Below, piece after piece: positions 5,643-13,293 of a stretch of 30,660 bases of DNA. A model generated the notes under the pieces. It was not told where the DNA came from and made no database searches. It saw only the letters and a program-made list of their open reading frames with translations. Origin of the DNA: a virus. The DNA is taken from positions 1 to 30,660 of IMG/VR virus record IMGVR_UViG_3300036852_000048. One strand, written 5' to 3'. The position numbers and the translations under genes are program-made. The stretch's first letter is position 1. Every line of letters starts with the position of its first letter.

Positions 5643-5905
5643 TGCCGGGTCTTAGTCGTTATCAATTTCTGGGTTCAGACTTGTCGTCTAATCCTCGTGA
5701 TGCAATGGACCCGCGTAATCCAGCTCTGGCCGTGAATCGTGATCCGAACTATTCACGTAACCCACGTCCAAACGCGCCAATTCAAGAAGAGCCGTTCACG
5801 GTTCCTGAAACTGGTATGATGCAGGATGCTCGCCGTCAAGGCGCGCAGCAGCAGCCAGGCGCAACGAATCTGTTGGAGCTACTTCGTAGACTCGGAATTA
5901 TCTAG
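5642..5905 (+). CDS. Asn/Pro/Arg-rich virion-type protein
   Basis: An 87-residue protein starting MPGLSRYQFLGSDLSSNPRD. It is rich in N-P, R-N-P and Q-Q steps and ends with a leucine-rich amphipathic helix N-L-L-E-L-L-R-R-L-G-I-I. That C-terminal helix recalls a docking peptide for a partner protein. It sits between the nuclease and the transglycosylase-like gene with TAATG coupling upstream. The family is unknown. Confidence 0.55.
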   Translation: MPGLSRYQFLGSDLSSNPRDAMDPRNPALAVNRDPNYSRNPRPNAPIQEEPFTVPETGMMQDARRQGAQQQPGATNLLELLRRLGII

Positions 5906-5907
5906 TT

Positions 5908-6657
5908 ATGGGTCACGAGCGTAGCCGCACAGGCCGCACGCCTACCGGTGCGGTGAACGTATATGGGCCAGATGCTGAGACTCGCTCGCGTCGTGGTTCT
6001 GTACTAGACCCAATCTACCAATTCGAGCGTTCCGAATACAAAGACATTCCAACTGCTGTCAACGCAGCAGCGACTCGTTCGCGGATGGGAAATGTCCCTG
6101 GTTGGAATCCCAGCTTGTCCGATCTGCTACGCTCTAACCCTCAGATCGGATCAGGGGTTCCTGTTTCTGTAGGCGAGCCATCGGAAATCGCAACTGGTCG
6201 TCGATTGTCGCCTGTCGAAATTTCGCTGCTGCGCCAAGCTGCAAAACAGCATGGTATCGATGCCGGCATGTTGCGCGCACTTGCAATGGTTGAGCAAGGT
6301 CCTAGAGTCGAAGGCCCTGAAGGGCCAACGAAGGGACTTGGTGTCGTGTCTGTGCCCGCGCCAACGCTGGAAGCCCAAGCTGATGTGGCGAGCCGGACAA
6401 CAGCGAATACGCTTGGTAGATATCGTCGTGCATTTGGCAAGGAGCCTATCGAGGCCCGCGAATACACGCCAGATTTCTTGAAGTACTTCTCGCGCGGTGG
6501 TCCAGGCTATCCTGGCTATGCACCGCTTGGTGCTACAAACGACCCAACGAATCTTAACCAAAGCCATCTGCATAGACTGCTGCAACACTACGAACCCGAT
6601 ACTGGCATTCGCAATCTTAGTGATTTGATGCCGTTTGTGACAGGACCTGCGAGATAG
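5908..6657 (+). CDS. Lytic-transglycosylase-like virion protein
   Basis: A 249-residue protein. The first 95 residues are Arg/Pro/Ser-rich and probably extended. Residues about 108-190 resemble a diverged SLT transglycosylase: a helix A-A-K-Q-H-G-I-D-A-G-M-L-R-A-L-A-M-V-E-Q-G, where the glutamate would be the catalytic one, then K-G-L-G-V-V-S and a later helix T-L-G-R-Y-R-R-A-F-G. A C-terminal R-G-G-P-G-Y-P-G-Y-A-P-L-G stretch matches the Y-x-G-x-G region only loosely. If right, it cleaves peptidoglycan during DNA injection. It lacks a signal peptide, which fits a virion-carried enzyme. The assignment is moderate only. Confidence 0.5.
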   Translation: MGHERSRTGRTPTGAVNVYGPDAETRSRRGSVLDPIYQFERSEYKDIPTAVNAAATRSRMGNVPGWNPSLSDLLRSNPQIGSGVPVSVGEPSEIATGRRLSPVEISLLRQAAKQHGIDAGMLRALAMVEQGPRVEGPEGPTKGLGVVSVPAPTLEAQADVASRTTANTLGRYRRAFGKEPIEAREYTPDFLKYFSRGGPGYPGYAPLGATNDPTNLNQSHLHRLLQHYEPDTGIRNLSDLMPFVTGPAR

Positions 6658-6660
6658 ACT

Positions 6661-7245
6661 ATGCCACAACCAATGCCTGGTACTGGTTTTGGAAGTATGT
6701 CTCTTCGCGATCTGTTGGATCGTCTTGTTTCTGGTGCGGTACCTCCGGGTTTTGATCCGTCTACGCCTGAGTCTGCGGTTCGTACGGGTCCGGGTGTTGG
6801 TCAGTCTCTGGACATTGCGCAGAACGAGGGCCGTCTCGCTGGTATCGCTAATCTGGCGAAATTGACACAGATGGGTCGCGGTGGTATGGGCGATCCGGTG
6901 GTTAGTGCGAAATCAGTGCTGTCAAAGTACCGTCCGAAGTGGAGCAGCGGCGAACCAGGCCCAACGATTCGTGAGTGGCTGAAAGGCCAACCGGGTAGAA
7001 CGGAATCACCACAAGCTGCATCTGAGCGACTTGACTTTGCCGATGACATTACCATCCCGTACCGGGCAGGCGGTGAAGGACTCAACGAAGTCCTACAACC
7101 TGGGGCCGGTTCCTTTTCAGCGCGATTGAGTCCTACTCGTGAGTTTCAACGAAATCCGAGTCAGGCTCCGGAGCGTAAATCTGTGCTTCATAATCTCTAT
7201 CAGCAATTACTCGAAGCCAATATCTTTGGTCAGACACACAACTAG
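6661..7245 (+). CDS. Virion-type protein of unknown function
   Basis: A 194-residue protein. It opens with a Pro/Gly/Met segment like its neighbours, then L-R-D-L-L-D-R-L-V-S-G (helix), a Gly-rich linker M-G-R-G-G-M-G-D-P, and a polar C-terminal half ending in a helix H-N-L-Y-Q-Q-L-L-E-A-N-I-F. There are no cysteines, membrane segments or catalytic motifs. It lies directly after the transglycosylase-like gene with a 3-nt gap, so they may be partners in an ejected complex. Confidence 0.55.
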   Translation: MPQPMPGTGFGSMSLRDLLDRLVSGAVPPGFDPSTPESAVRTGPGVGQSLDIAQNEGRLAGIANLAKLTQMGRGGMGDPVVSAKSVLSKYRPKWSSGEPGPTIREWLKGQPGRTESPQAASERLDFADDITIPYRAGGEGLNEVLQPGAGSFSARLSPTREFQRNPSQAPERKSVLHNLYQQLLEANIFGQTHN

Positions 7246-7253
7246 GGCTACTA

Positions 7254-7421
7254 ATGGCTAATCAACTAGATCGACAGATCAGAGAAACACCAGAACGCGT
7301 GCAGACTGGACAAGATGTAATTAATCGTGCCATGCTGTCTGATACTCGCAAAAAGGCGGGTACGACTGGCACGCAAGGTGAAATGACATACGGTGCTGAT
7401 CCAGGTTACGGCGGCGCGTAA
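7254..7421 (+). CDS. 55-residue charged protein
   Basis: It encodes MANQLDRQIRETPERVQTGQ, then a helix D-V-I-N-R-A-M-L-S-D-T-R-K-K-A-G and a Gly/Tyr-rich tail. The start follows the sequence GGGCTACTA and its stop overlaps the next ATG. It is highly charged and probably helical. Its position immediately ahead of the small terminase suggests a late role, but it has no recognised family. Confidence 0.55.
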   Translation: MANQLDRQIRETPERVQTGQDVINRAMLSDTRKKAGTTGTQGEMTYGADPGYGGA

Positions 7422-7873
7422 TGCCGTTCCAGCCCGGCAAATCGGGCAATCCGCTTGGACGCCCTAAGCGTGATCCCAACGCGCCGACCGAAGTATCGGT
7501 TCGTCGTGCACTAGAGCGTGTCGTCAGATCGCGTCCCGATCTGCTAGAAGACGCCATTGAGCGTCTCCTACGTGGTAGCCGATCTACCCTCGGCATGCTA
7601 GAACTTGCAGCAAAGCTGACTCGGGAACTTGGCGAGGAATCGCAAGCTACCAAAATCGCAATTGTGTTTACTGGCACTCTCGATCCTGCGAAGCTGAAGC
7701 AGGTAGACGCCAAGGTGATCGAATGCCCAGCAGAATCGAAGGACAAGGAAACTCTCAACGACTTGTCATTGACTACAAGCCAGGACCTGTCTCTTCCGAC
7801 TTCATTCAAGACCCAACCTTTTGTTGCGGACTCTACGGACCGCTTGGTACCGGCAAGTCAACCGCAGGAGTAA
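7421..7873 (+). CDS. Small terminase-like protein (DUF5681 type)
   Basis: A 150-residue protein. The N-terminus F-Q-P-G-K-S-G-N-P-L-G-R-P-K-R-D is the hallmark of DUF5681 proteins, which lie directly before large terminases and probably bind DNA as the small subunit. Helices at about 25-75 (V-R-R-A-L-E-R-V-V and L-L-E-D-A-I-E-R-L-L) would form the oligomer core. The last 50 residues are Ser/Thr/Lys-rich and are encoded by the same DNA as the start of the large terminase. The overlap of 151 nt is long for a phage. Confidence 0.75.
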   Translation: MPFQPGKSGNPLGRPKRDPNAPTEVSVRRALERVVRSRPDLLEDAIERLLRGSRSTLGMLELAAKLTRELGEESQATKIAIVFTGTLDPAKLKQVDAKVIECPAESKDKETLNDLSLTTSQDLSLPTSFKTQPFVADSTDRLVPASQPQE

Positions 7874-9219
7874 TCAAGTCGTGGCTCTACAGTCAAGCGT
7901 ATCCGGGAGCCCGTATCGCAATCATCCGAGATTCATACCCCGCTTTGCTGGACACGACTGTAGTTACCTTCTTGGATTGGTTGCCAGACAGAATCGCAGG
8001 TACATACGCCAAAGCACGAAGAATCTTCTACTTGAATACTGGCGATCCGAACAAGCCTGCGGAGATTCTGTTCAGAGCCGGTGATGACAAAGATGACATT
8101 AACAACGTTCTTTCCCTCGATCTTGCTGCTGCATTCTTCGATGAACCACAGGGGGGCTTGGCTCTCAAATCCGAGCGAACAACTCGTGAACCGGGTATCG
8201 ACCAAGAGTTGTTCCGGATGGTGCTCTCGCGCGTAGGCCGTCAGAAGGGCTTTACGCCTATGGCTTGGATGACGGGTAACCCTCCAAGTCCGTCACATTG
8301 GATTGCTAAAGCATTCGGTTACTCTGGCTCCGGCGTTCCTGCAAACCCATTCGAAGATTTTAAGCTTCGATTGGTCGATAAAGAAGAGAATGCTCATAAC
8401 CTCACTCCTGGCTATTATGATCGTCTGCATCGCTTGTTTGGTTACGGCACTCCTCTTGCGCGACGTTTCATAGACGGCGAATGGATCGAATACTCAGACC
8501 TACAACCCTTTAACGCGTCCTGGATCAACTACTATGACCACATCCCTTCTGAGGGAATGGTAGTGAAGATCGGTGTTGATCCCGCGATTTCTGACGATCC
8601 TCGTTCGTCTCGCAGTGCTTTCGTTGCTATTGGGCAGTGCGTTGCCTCTGATTTGCGTGGTCACCTTCTTGTGTTATCTACGGAAGCTGGTCATTGGTCG
8701 GCATACGAACAGGCTGACCGAATTCTCAAGATGGCGAAACTCTACAAAGCACGGTCAATCGTTGTCGAAGACGTTGCCTTTCAAAGATCGCTCAAGGAAA
8801 TCCTAGAGCGGGAGATGCGTCAACGTGGTTTGGTGGTTGCGGTGGAGTTACAAAAGCCAGACGGCGACAAGTTGCGTCGTGCGAATCGTTGGTCGCCTTT
8901 CGTTGAAGATGGTACGATTCTATTTGCGCCAAATCAGAAAGATTTGATTGACTCCATGATGGCTGTGCCGACTGAAAAGGCGGCATGGGATTTGGTCGAT
9001 GCATGCGGAATCGCAGTGACAGCTTTTCAGCCGATGCTCGGCGAACGAGAACGTATCGGTCCCACGCCAAACAGTGCAGCTAAGGAACGTGTTGCTGCTT
9101 ACGTATCGCCAAAACACAACTTCGTCACACGGAACAAACCTGCTAATCTCAAACTCAAGAGCCCGTTCTACAAACACCGTAGAGCGGGATATCAGAATCT
9201 GACAGGACGAACTATCTAA
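7723..9219 (+). CDS. terL: Terminase large subunit
   Basis: A 498-residue DNA-packaging motor. The ATPase half shows Walker A G-P-L-G-T-G-K-S-T (39-47), Walker B L-A-A-A-F-F-D-E (134-141) and the coupling motif W-M-T-G-N-P-P (182-188). The nuclease half shows the RNase-H-fold acids at V-D-P-A-I (D286), V-V-E-D (E349/D350) and D-L-V-D-A-C-G (D426). Length and motif order are typical. The start lies 151 nt inside the small-terminase gene; the residues from L-V-I-D-Y-K-P onward look like a real terminase N-terminus, so the overlap is probably genuine. It packages DNA into proheads together with the portal encoded at 9706. Confidence 0.93.
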   Translation: MPSRIEGQGNSQRLVIDYKPGPVSSDFIQDPTFCCGLYGPLGTGKSTAGVIKSWLYSQAYPGARIAIIRDSYPALLDTTVVTFLDWLPDRIAGTYAKARRIFYLNTGDPNKPAEILFRAGDDKDDINNVLSLDLAAAFFDEPQGGLALKSERTTREPGIDQELFRMVLSRVGRQKGFTPMAWMTGNPPSPSHWIAKAFGYSGSGVPANPFEDFKLRLVDKEENAHNLTPGYYDRLHRLFGYGTPLARRFIDGEWIEYSDLQPFNASWINYYDHIPSEGMVVKIGVDPAISDDPRSSRSAFVAIGQCVASDLRGHLLVLSTEAGHWSAYEQADRILKMAKLYKARSIVVEDVAFQRSLKEILEREMRQRGLVVAVELQKPDGDKLRRANRWSPFVEDGTILFAPNQKDLIDSMMAVPTEKAAWDLVDACGIAVTAFQPMLGERERIGPTPNSAAKERVAAYVSPKHNFVTRNKPANLKLKSPFYKHRRAGYQNLTGRTI

Positions 9220-9338
9220 TGGCGACTGTTTGGTGTCCACGCTGCAAGTGTCTCGAAGTGATCGATAAGTACAGTCCCAAGTGCGGTCATGCTGGTGCGG
9301 CAGGTCCAAGCGGTCGACTTGGCACGGGACGTAAATAA
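9219..9338 (+). CDS. 39-residue zinc-ribbon peptide
   Basis: It starts MATVWCPRCKCLEVIDKYSP and continues K-C-G-H. C-P-R-C and the later C-G-H can supply four ligands. The tail is Gly/Arg-rich (G-R-L-G-T-G-R-K). TAATG overlaps at both ends make it a link in the coupled chain between terminase and portal. Function is unknown. Confidence 0.6.
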   Translation: MATVWCPRCKCLEVIDKYSPKCGHAGAAGPSGRLGTGRK

Positions 9339-9514
9339 TGGCTAAGATCAGTCATGAAACATTGACTAAGCCTCGTGTGACCCCGATGGCCGGAAATCGT
9401 AAGGCTACCGAACGGTTCTGCCAGAAGTGTCAGAAGTGGCACAAGACATTCCGCCATATCGATGGCAAAGAAATTTGTCCTGAAGATTACCAAACGATGT
9501 CCGAGAGACTTTAA
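9338..9514 (+). CDS. 58-residue zinc-finger-like protein
   Basis: It encodes a basic N-terminus and then F-C-Q-K-C-Q-K-W-H-K-T-F-R-H-I-D-G-K-E-I-C. C-x2-C with downstream histidines and a third cysteine suggests a C2HC-type zinc site. The start overlaps the upstream stop. It is one of several zinc microproteins in this operon and has no recognised family. Confidence 0.6.
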   Translation: MAKISHETLTKPRVTPMAGNRKATERFCQKCQKWHKTFRHIDGKEICPEDYQTMSERL

Positions 9515-9539
9515 GAATCGGAGAAGAATTAAGTAGTGG

Positions 9540-9716
9540 ATGGCAAGTACGCCGGATAAACTTGTTGGGTTTATGTGGTTTGAACATGCACAGGGGAAGA
9601 GAGCAGTTTTTGCTTGTGCTGATAATGGTACTTGGTGGTCCTGCTGGATTGCACTTGGACCAGACCGTCAACCTATTCTTAGTGACTGGATGAGATTACT
9701 ACCAAATGGCGCTTAG
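9540..9716 (+). CDS. 58-residue tryptophan-rich protein
   Basis: It starts MASTPDKLVGFMWFEHAQGK and has W-W-S-C-W-I-A-L-G in the middle. Alternating short strands and five tryptophans suggest a compact beta fold. An SD-like GGAGAAG lies about 15 nt upstream, and a GTG three bases before the ATG is out of frame. The last 11 nt overlap the start of the portal gene. Function is unknown. Confidence 0.5.
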   Translation: MASTPDKLVGFMWFEHAQGKRAVFACADNGTWWSCWIALGPDRQPILSDWMRLLPNGA

Positions 9717-11571
9717 AGCACCAGACGCAGATGAGCAACGGAACGATCCTCGGGCTGCTGCCGAAGGTCTCTCTGCTGCCATCAAGCTGAACGAACAGCA
9801 TCTTGTCGAGCTAGTCAAGTTCCAGAAGAAGGCTTCGGAAGACGCACAAATGCGTCTGCGCCGCCAGTGGCAGTATTGGTGGGACTTGTGGGAGAATAAA
9901 GTCGACTTCTCGGACAAGGAAGACTGGCAGGCCAAGATTTGGGTGCCTAAGGTCTTCAGTGCTGTTGAGCAAGGTACGTCGCTTATTCAGCGCGCCCTTC
10001 TTGACACGCCTGACTCTTTCGGGATGGAAGGTGCTGACGAACGCGACATTCAGCTAGCTGGTATCTGGCGTCCGCTGATTCGCATGTTGATGGATCGTTC
10101 CAAGTTCCCGTACAAGTTTGCTGATGCAGCGAAGGTTGGATTCATCACAGGTGTTGCTGGCTATCTGAAGTTCCGCTGGGTAACGACTCTCGTTCCTGTG
10201 TTGTCTTCACTCAGTTTCGATCAGATGAATCGACCAGAACCTGCGTTCTCGAATGCTGAGTACAGCTTCATGGCGATAGATACGGTTATGCCGTGGAACA
10301 TTCGCCGTGATCCTGAATCTCGCCCCCGCGAAAATTTCAGCGGCTCTTATCTCTACCATTCTGAATGGAAGGGCCGTCCTGCCTTAAAGGCTATGGCGGC
10401 TGCTGGATGGGACAAAGCGAAAATTGATTCGCTGTTGGCTACGAAGACTCCTGCTACAGGTGACTTCATGACCACCGTCCAGATAGAAGAGCGCGATAAG
10501 TTCTATGAGACCGGCAAGGCGCACAAATTCCGCGTGCCGTATCTGGTGGACGAGGGTTGGCTAGACGTTCTCGATGAGAACGGTGATGTTGTCTATCCTA
10601 ATGCGTTGATGGTTCACGCGCACGACAAGATTGTGTTTGGTCCGCATCCTAATCCGCTGTGGCAGACTGATCTATCGACGGGTCGTCGCAAGTGGCCGTT
10701 CCTAGCTTCTACCCCCATTATACACCCATTCCGATTCGAAGGTCGTGGTATTGTTGAGCAAGACGCAGCACTGAGCACGTTGTTCAGCAACGTATTCATG
10801 TTGTGGGCCGATTCTCTGAACTGGACGGTCAACAAGCCTACTGAAGTTAACCAGGATGCTCTAGTAGACTGGGAAGACCTAGAACACTTCCCTGGTAAGC
10901 TGTGGGTCAAGCACGGTCACGAAAAGGCGTTGATTCCTGCCGAAGTCGGCAACGTCGATACAAACCAAGTGCTGGCGTCATTGAACTACATTGACCAGAA
11001 CCGTCAGAACAGCAACTTCATCACCGACTACGCAGTAGGCTTGCCGGGTTCTCGTGCCGAAGTAACTAAAGGCGAAGTCCAAATCAAGACTGGTCAGAGT
11101 ATGGCCATCTTCGAGACGATGGGCAAGAATCTTGAACAGCTTGGCCGAGAAGCGGCTGAGATGATCTACGGCTTCGCGTTGCAATTCATCGATAATACAA
11201 GCAACCCGAATTTCGAGCGTATGCTCGGTCCGCAGCGTGGAGCGATCCTGTCGCAGATGCAGATTCAGGAGCGCATTGAAGCATTGCAAGGTCAGTTTGA
11301 CTTCAAGTTTACTGGCGTCAGCCAGGCATTGATGAAGTCGGACCAGCTACAGAAGATCATGCAGTTTAGTACGCTGGCTTCTTCGCCGATGTTCGCTGGT
11401 TCTGTACGACCTGATCAGTTGCTACGCATCATCGCCGACTTGCTAGGTGTAACAGACCGCATCGATATTATGCCGGTACCACCACCAATGCCGATGGCAA
11501 TGCAACAAGCTAGCGCGGCGATGCCACCAACCCAAGGGAACGGAATCCCCAAGCCGCCAGGAGGCGCGTAA
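9706..11571 (+). CDS. Portal protein (head-to-tail connector)
   Basis: A 621-residue protein in the place and size expected for a portal. Visible features are the N-terminal helix pair (H-L-V-E-L-V-K-F-Q and Q-Y-W-W-D-L-W-E-N-K), an aromatic G-Y-L-K-F-R-W strand, the wing region with P-W-N-I-R-R-D-P, the V-P-Y-L-V-D-E-G-W strand, and a long helical part (F-E-T-M-G-K-N-L-E-Q-L-G-R-E-A-A-E-M-I-Y). The C-terminus is Met/Pro-rich (P-V-P-P-P-M-P-M-A-M-Q-Q). It should form the 12-subunit ring that docks the terminase. The assignment rests on position, length and overall pattern, not on one diagnostic motif. Confidence 0.82.
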   Translation: MALRAPDADEQRNDPRAAAEGLSAAIKLNEQHLVELVKFQKKASEDAQMRLRRQWQYWWDLWENKVDFSDKEDWQAKIWVPKVFSAVEQGTSLIQRALLDTPDSFGMEGADERDIQLAGIWRPLIRMLMDRSKFPYKFADAAKVGFITGVAGYLKFRWVTTLVPVLSSLSFDQMNRPEPAFSNAEYSFMAIDTVMPWNIRRDPESRPRENFSGSYLYHSEWKGRPALKAMAAAGWDKAKIDSLLATKTPATGDFMTTVQIEERDKFYETGKAHKFRVPYLVDEGWLDVLDENGDVVYPNALMVHAHDKIVFGPHPNPLWQTDLSTGRRKWPFLASTPIIHPFRFEGRGIVEQDAALSTLFSNVFMLWADSLNWTVNKPTEVNQDALVDWEDLEHFPGKLWVKHGHEKALIPAEVGNVDTNQVLASLNYIDQNRQNSNFITDYAVGLPGSRAEVTKGEVQIKTGQSMAIFETMGKNLEQLGREAAEMIYGFALQFIDNTSNPNFERMLGPQRGAILSQMQIQERIEALQGQFDFKFTGVSQALMKSDQLQKIMQFSTLASSPMFAGSVRPDQLLRIIADLLGVTDRIDIMPVPPPMPMAMQQASAAMPPTQGNGIPKPPGGA

Positions 11572-11795
11572 TGCCAGTCGCAAAGGGTCAGAAGGGCGTA
11601 CAACAAGAACTCCACAAGTTCAAAGAGGGCAAGCTTCATAGTGGCTCTTCCAAAGGACCGGTGGTAACGGATCGCAAGCAAGCTATTGCTATCGCAATGA
11701 GCGAAGCTGGTTTGAGCAAGAATCAGAAGAAGGCCGTACACGGTTCTGGGGCATTTACGGAACAAGAAATCGCCCAAGGATATCGGAGAGTTTAA
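11571..11795 (+). CDS. Small DUF6496-like basic protein
   Basis: A 74-residue protein with E-L-H-K-F-K-E-G-K-L-H-S-G-S-S-K-G-P followed by V-T-D-R-K-Q-A-I-A-I-A-M-S-E-A-G. The pairing of F-K-x-G-x-L-H-S-G-S-x-x-G-P with R-K-Q-A-I-A-I-A is seen in a widespread short phage and bacterial family (DUF6496-like, as I recall it). No biochemical role is known to me. It follows the portal with TAATG coupling. Confidence 0.7.
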   Translation: MPVAKGQKGVQQELHKFKEGKLHSGSSKGPVVTDRKQAIAIAMSEAGLSKNQKKAVHGSGAFTEQEIAQGYRRV

Positions 11796-11953
11796 TGGGA
11801 AGCATGGGAACGACTTCCGCTCCAAGCGTGAAGGTTGTTAAGGCACCTGAGAAGCAGAAGGTTCTGAGCAAAGACAATCCTCAGAGCAATCCGAAGAAGG
11901 CTGGCGTTTGCCATAAAGTCGACGCGCCTCCGGTGAATACGCCAAAATACTAA
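11795..11953 (+). CDS. 52-residue lysine-rich protein
   Basis: It encodes a Lys/Pro/Ser-rich chain (V-K-V-V-K-A-P-E-K-Q-K-V-L-S-K-D-N-P-Q-S) with one C-H pair near the end. It is probably unstructured alone. Coupling to the neighbours (TAATG upstream, a 1-nt gap downstream) supports translation. Function is unknown. Confidence 0.5.
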   Translation: MGSMGTTSAPSVKVVKAPEKQKVLSKDNPQSNPKKAGVCHKVDAPPVNTPKY

Positions 11954-11954
11954 T

Positions 11955-12305
11955 ATGCAGTGGTCACTCGGTAAGACTAAAGGCCAAGGCGCGGCAATCC
12001 GCAAAGTGCTGGAAGCTGGTCAGGAACGTAAAGACCAGCAGCTAGCCGAGCGTGGGCAGCGGATCATGGCTTCGGGAGTCTGGGAGAAGGACTTCTTCCC
12101 CATGATTTCTCGACTGCACGATCTGTGGCTTGATAAGGTAAAGCAAGGTGAAGCGCACATTGATTCCCTTAAGTCTTTGGACGATCTTGTTTCTCTTATT
12201 GATGGCTCTGTACAACTTGGTGCGGGAGCAATGAACCGCATCGCTGAACGCCGACTAAAAGCTTCCGAAATTAAACAGAAGATTGATGAAGCAGTAGCAG
12301 TCTAA
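11955..12305 (+). CDS. Helical protein between portal and scaffold
   Basis: A 116-residue, largely helical protein (A-I-R-K-V-L-E-A-G-Q-E-R-K-D-Q-Q-L-A-E-R; later D-D-L-V-S-L-I-D-G-S; C-terminal E-R-R-L-K-A-S-E-I-K-Q-K-I-D-E-A). It has a basic N-terminus and no cysteines. Its position between portal and scaffold suggests a head-assembly role. No family is recognised. Confidence 0.6.
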   Translation: MQWSLGKTKGQGAAIRKVLEAGQERKDQQLAERGQRIMASGVWEKDFFPMISRLHDLWLDKVKQGEAHIDSLKSLDDLVSLIDGSVQLGAGAMNRIAERRLKASEIKQKIDEAVAV

Positions 12306-12345
12306 ACCTACCCAGGTACTGAATCCTGGACTCTAGGAGATTATA

Positions 12346-13272
12346 ATGGAACCTAACGTAACAAATCCAGCAGTACCTGCGGCCCCCGCCGCACCAGCCC
12401 CTGCACCAGTAGCAGTAGCACCACCGGCCCCGGATATTCCGGCTTCGCCGACTGCGCCAAGACCATCGTTAGCAGATGCTCAGCTAACGGGTCCGGTTAC
12501 ACTGCCGACGGTTGCACCGGCCGCTCCAGCAGCACCAGCTACTCCGGCCCCACTGGGTTCGCCTGAGGCAGCAGCACTAGCGGAGCAAAGAGTCAAAGAC
12601 GCGCAACGTAAGATGCATGAGGCTACCGCCGATGCAGCGAAGATGCGCAACCAGCTTAACAACATCCTGAATCATCCGCTGCTCGGGCCTGTTATCCAAA
12701 AGGTAACAAATCCCCAAGCGCCTACTGATACAGTAGACGATGAGGTTAAGCAGGCATGGAAGGCATATCAGGCAGCGCCGAGTGACGAGGAAGCATTCCG
12801 TCATCTGCTTGCGACTGCGGAGGAACGCTCGAAGAAAGCGGTGCTGGCAGATTTGCAGCAACGTCAGATCGAGCAGACTAACCGCGCTCGCGCTCAGCAG
12901 CGTGATCTTCTGGTGGCGAAAGCCATTAACAAGGAAGTGAGCGAAAAGGCTCCTGATGTTCCGATTGAGCTGTTCTGGGCTATGTCTTCAAAGGCAGAAG
13001 CTGAGACACCGATGGAACTAGTAACCGTAGCTGAAAAGTTGGAATGGCAAATCACTCGCGCCGTCGATCTTGCGAGAGCCGTAATAGGTTCCCGTACGCA
13101 GGTGGCGCAGCAGACAACACAACAATCGCAGGGGGTTCGTCAAACCGCTGCCGTTGTGATGCCATCCGGTTCGCAGGCAGGTTCTGGTCCTGGCGGTTCA
13201 CCTACAGCCCCAACGACCTTCGTTGACCAGCTTAGGGCTGTTCAAGCCCGTAAGATTCCCGCTTCGACATAA
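12346..13272 (+). CDS. Scaffold-like protein
   Basis: A 308-residue protein directly before the capsid gene. Residues 1-85 are almost only Ala, Pro, Val and Thr (A-A-P-A-A-P-A-P-A-P-V-A-V-A-P). The middle (about 75-235) is a charged helical region, including E-Q-R-V-K-D-A-Q-R-K-M-H-E-A-T-A-D-A-A-K. The C-terminus returns to Gln/Ser/Gly-rich and ends in V-D-Q-L-R-A-V-Q-A-R-K-I-P. A disordered N-terminus, coiled middle and short basic C-terminal capsid-binding tail is the usual scaffold plan. The SD CTAGGAGATT is nearly identical to that of the capsid gene, so the two are tuned alike. Confidence 0.7.
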   Translation: MEPNVTNPAVPAAPAAPAPAPVAVAPPAPDIPASPTAPRPSLADAQLTGPVTLPTVAPAAPAAPATPAPLGSPEAAALAEQRVKDAQRKMHEATADAAKMRNQLNNILNHPLLGPVIQKVTNPQAPTDTVDDEVKQAWKAYQAAPSDEEAFRHLLATAEERSKKAVLADLQQRQIEQTNRARAQQRDLLVAKAINKEVSEKAPDVPIELFWAMSSKAEAETPMELVTVAEKLEWQITRAVDLARAVIGSRTQVAQQTTQQSQGVRQTAAVVMPSGSQAGSGPGGSPTAPTTFVDQLRAVQARKIPAST

Positions 13273-13293
13273 TAACTTCTAGGAGATTCTAAT

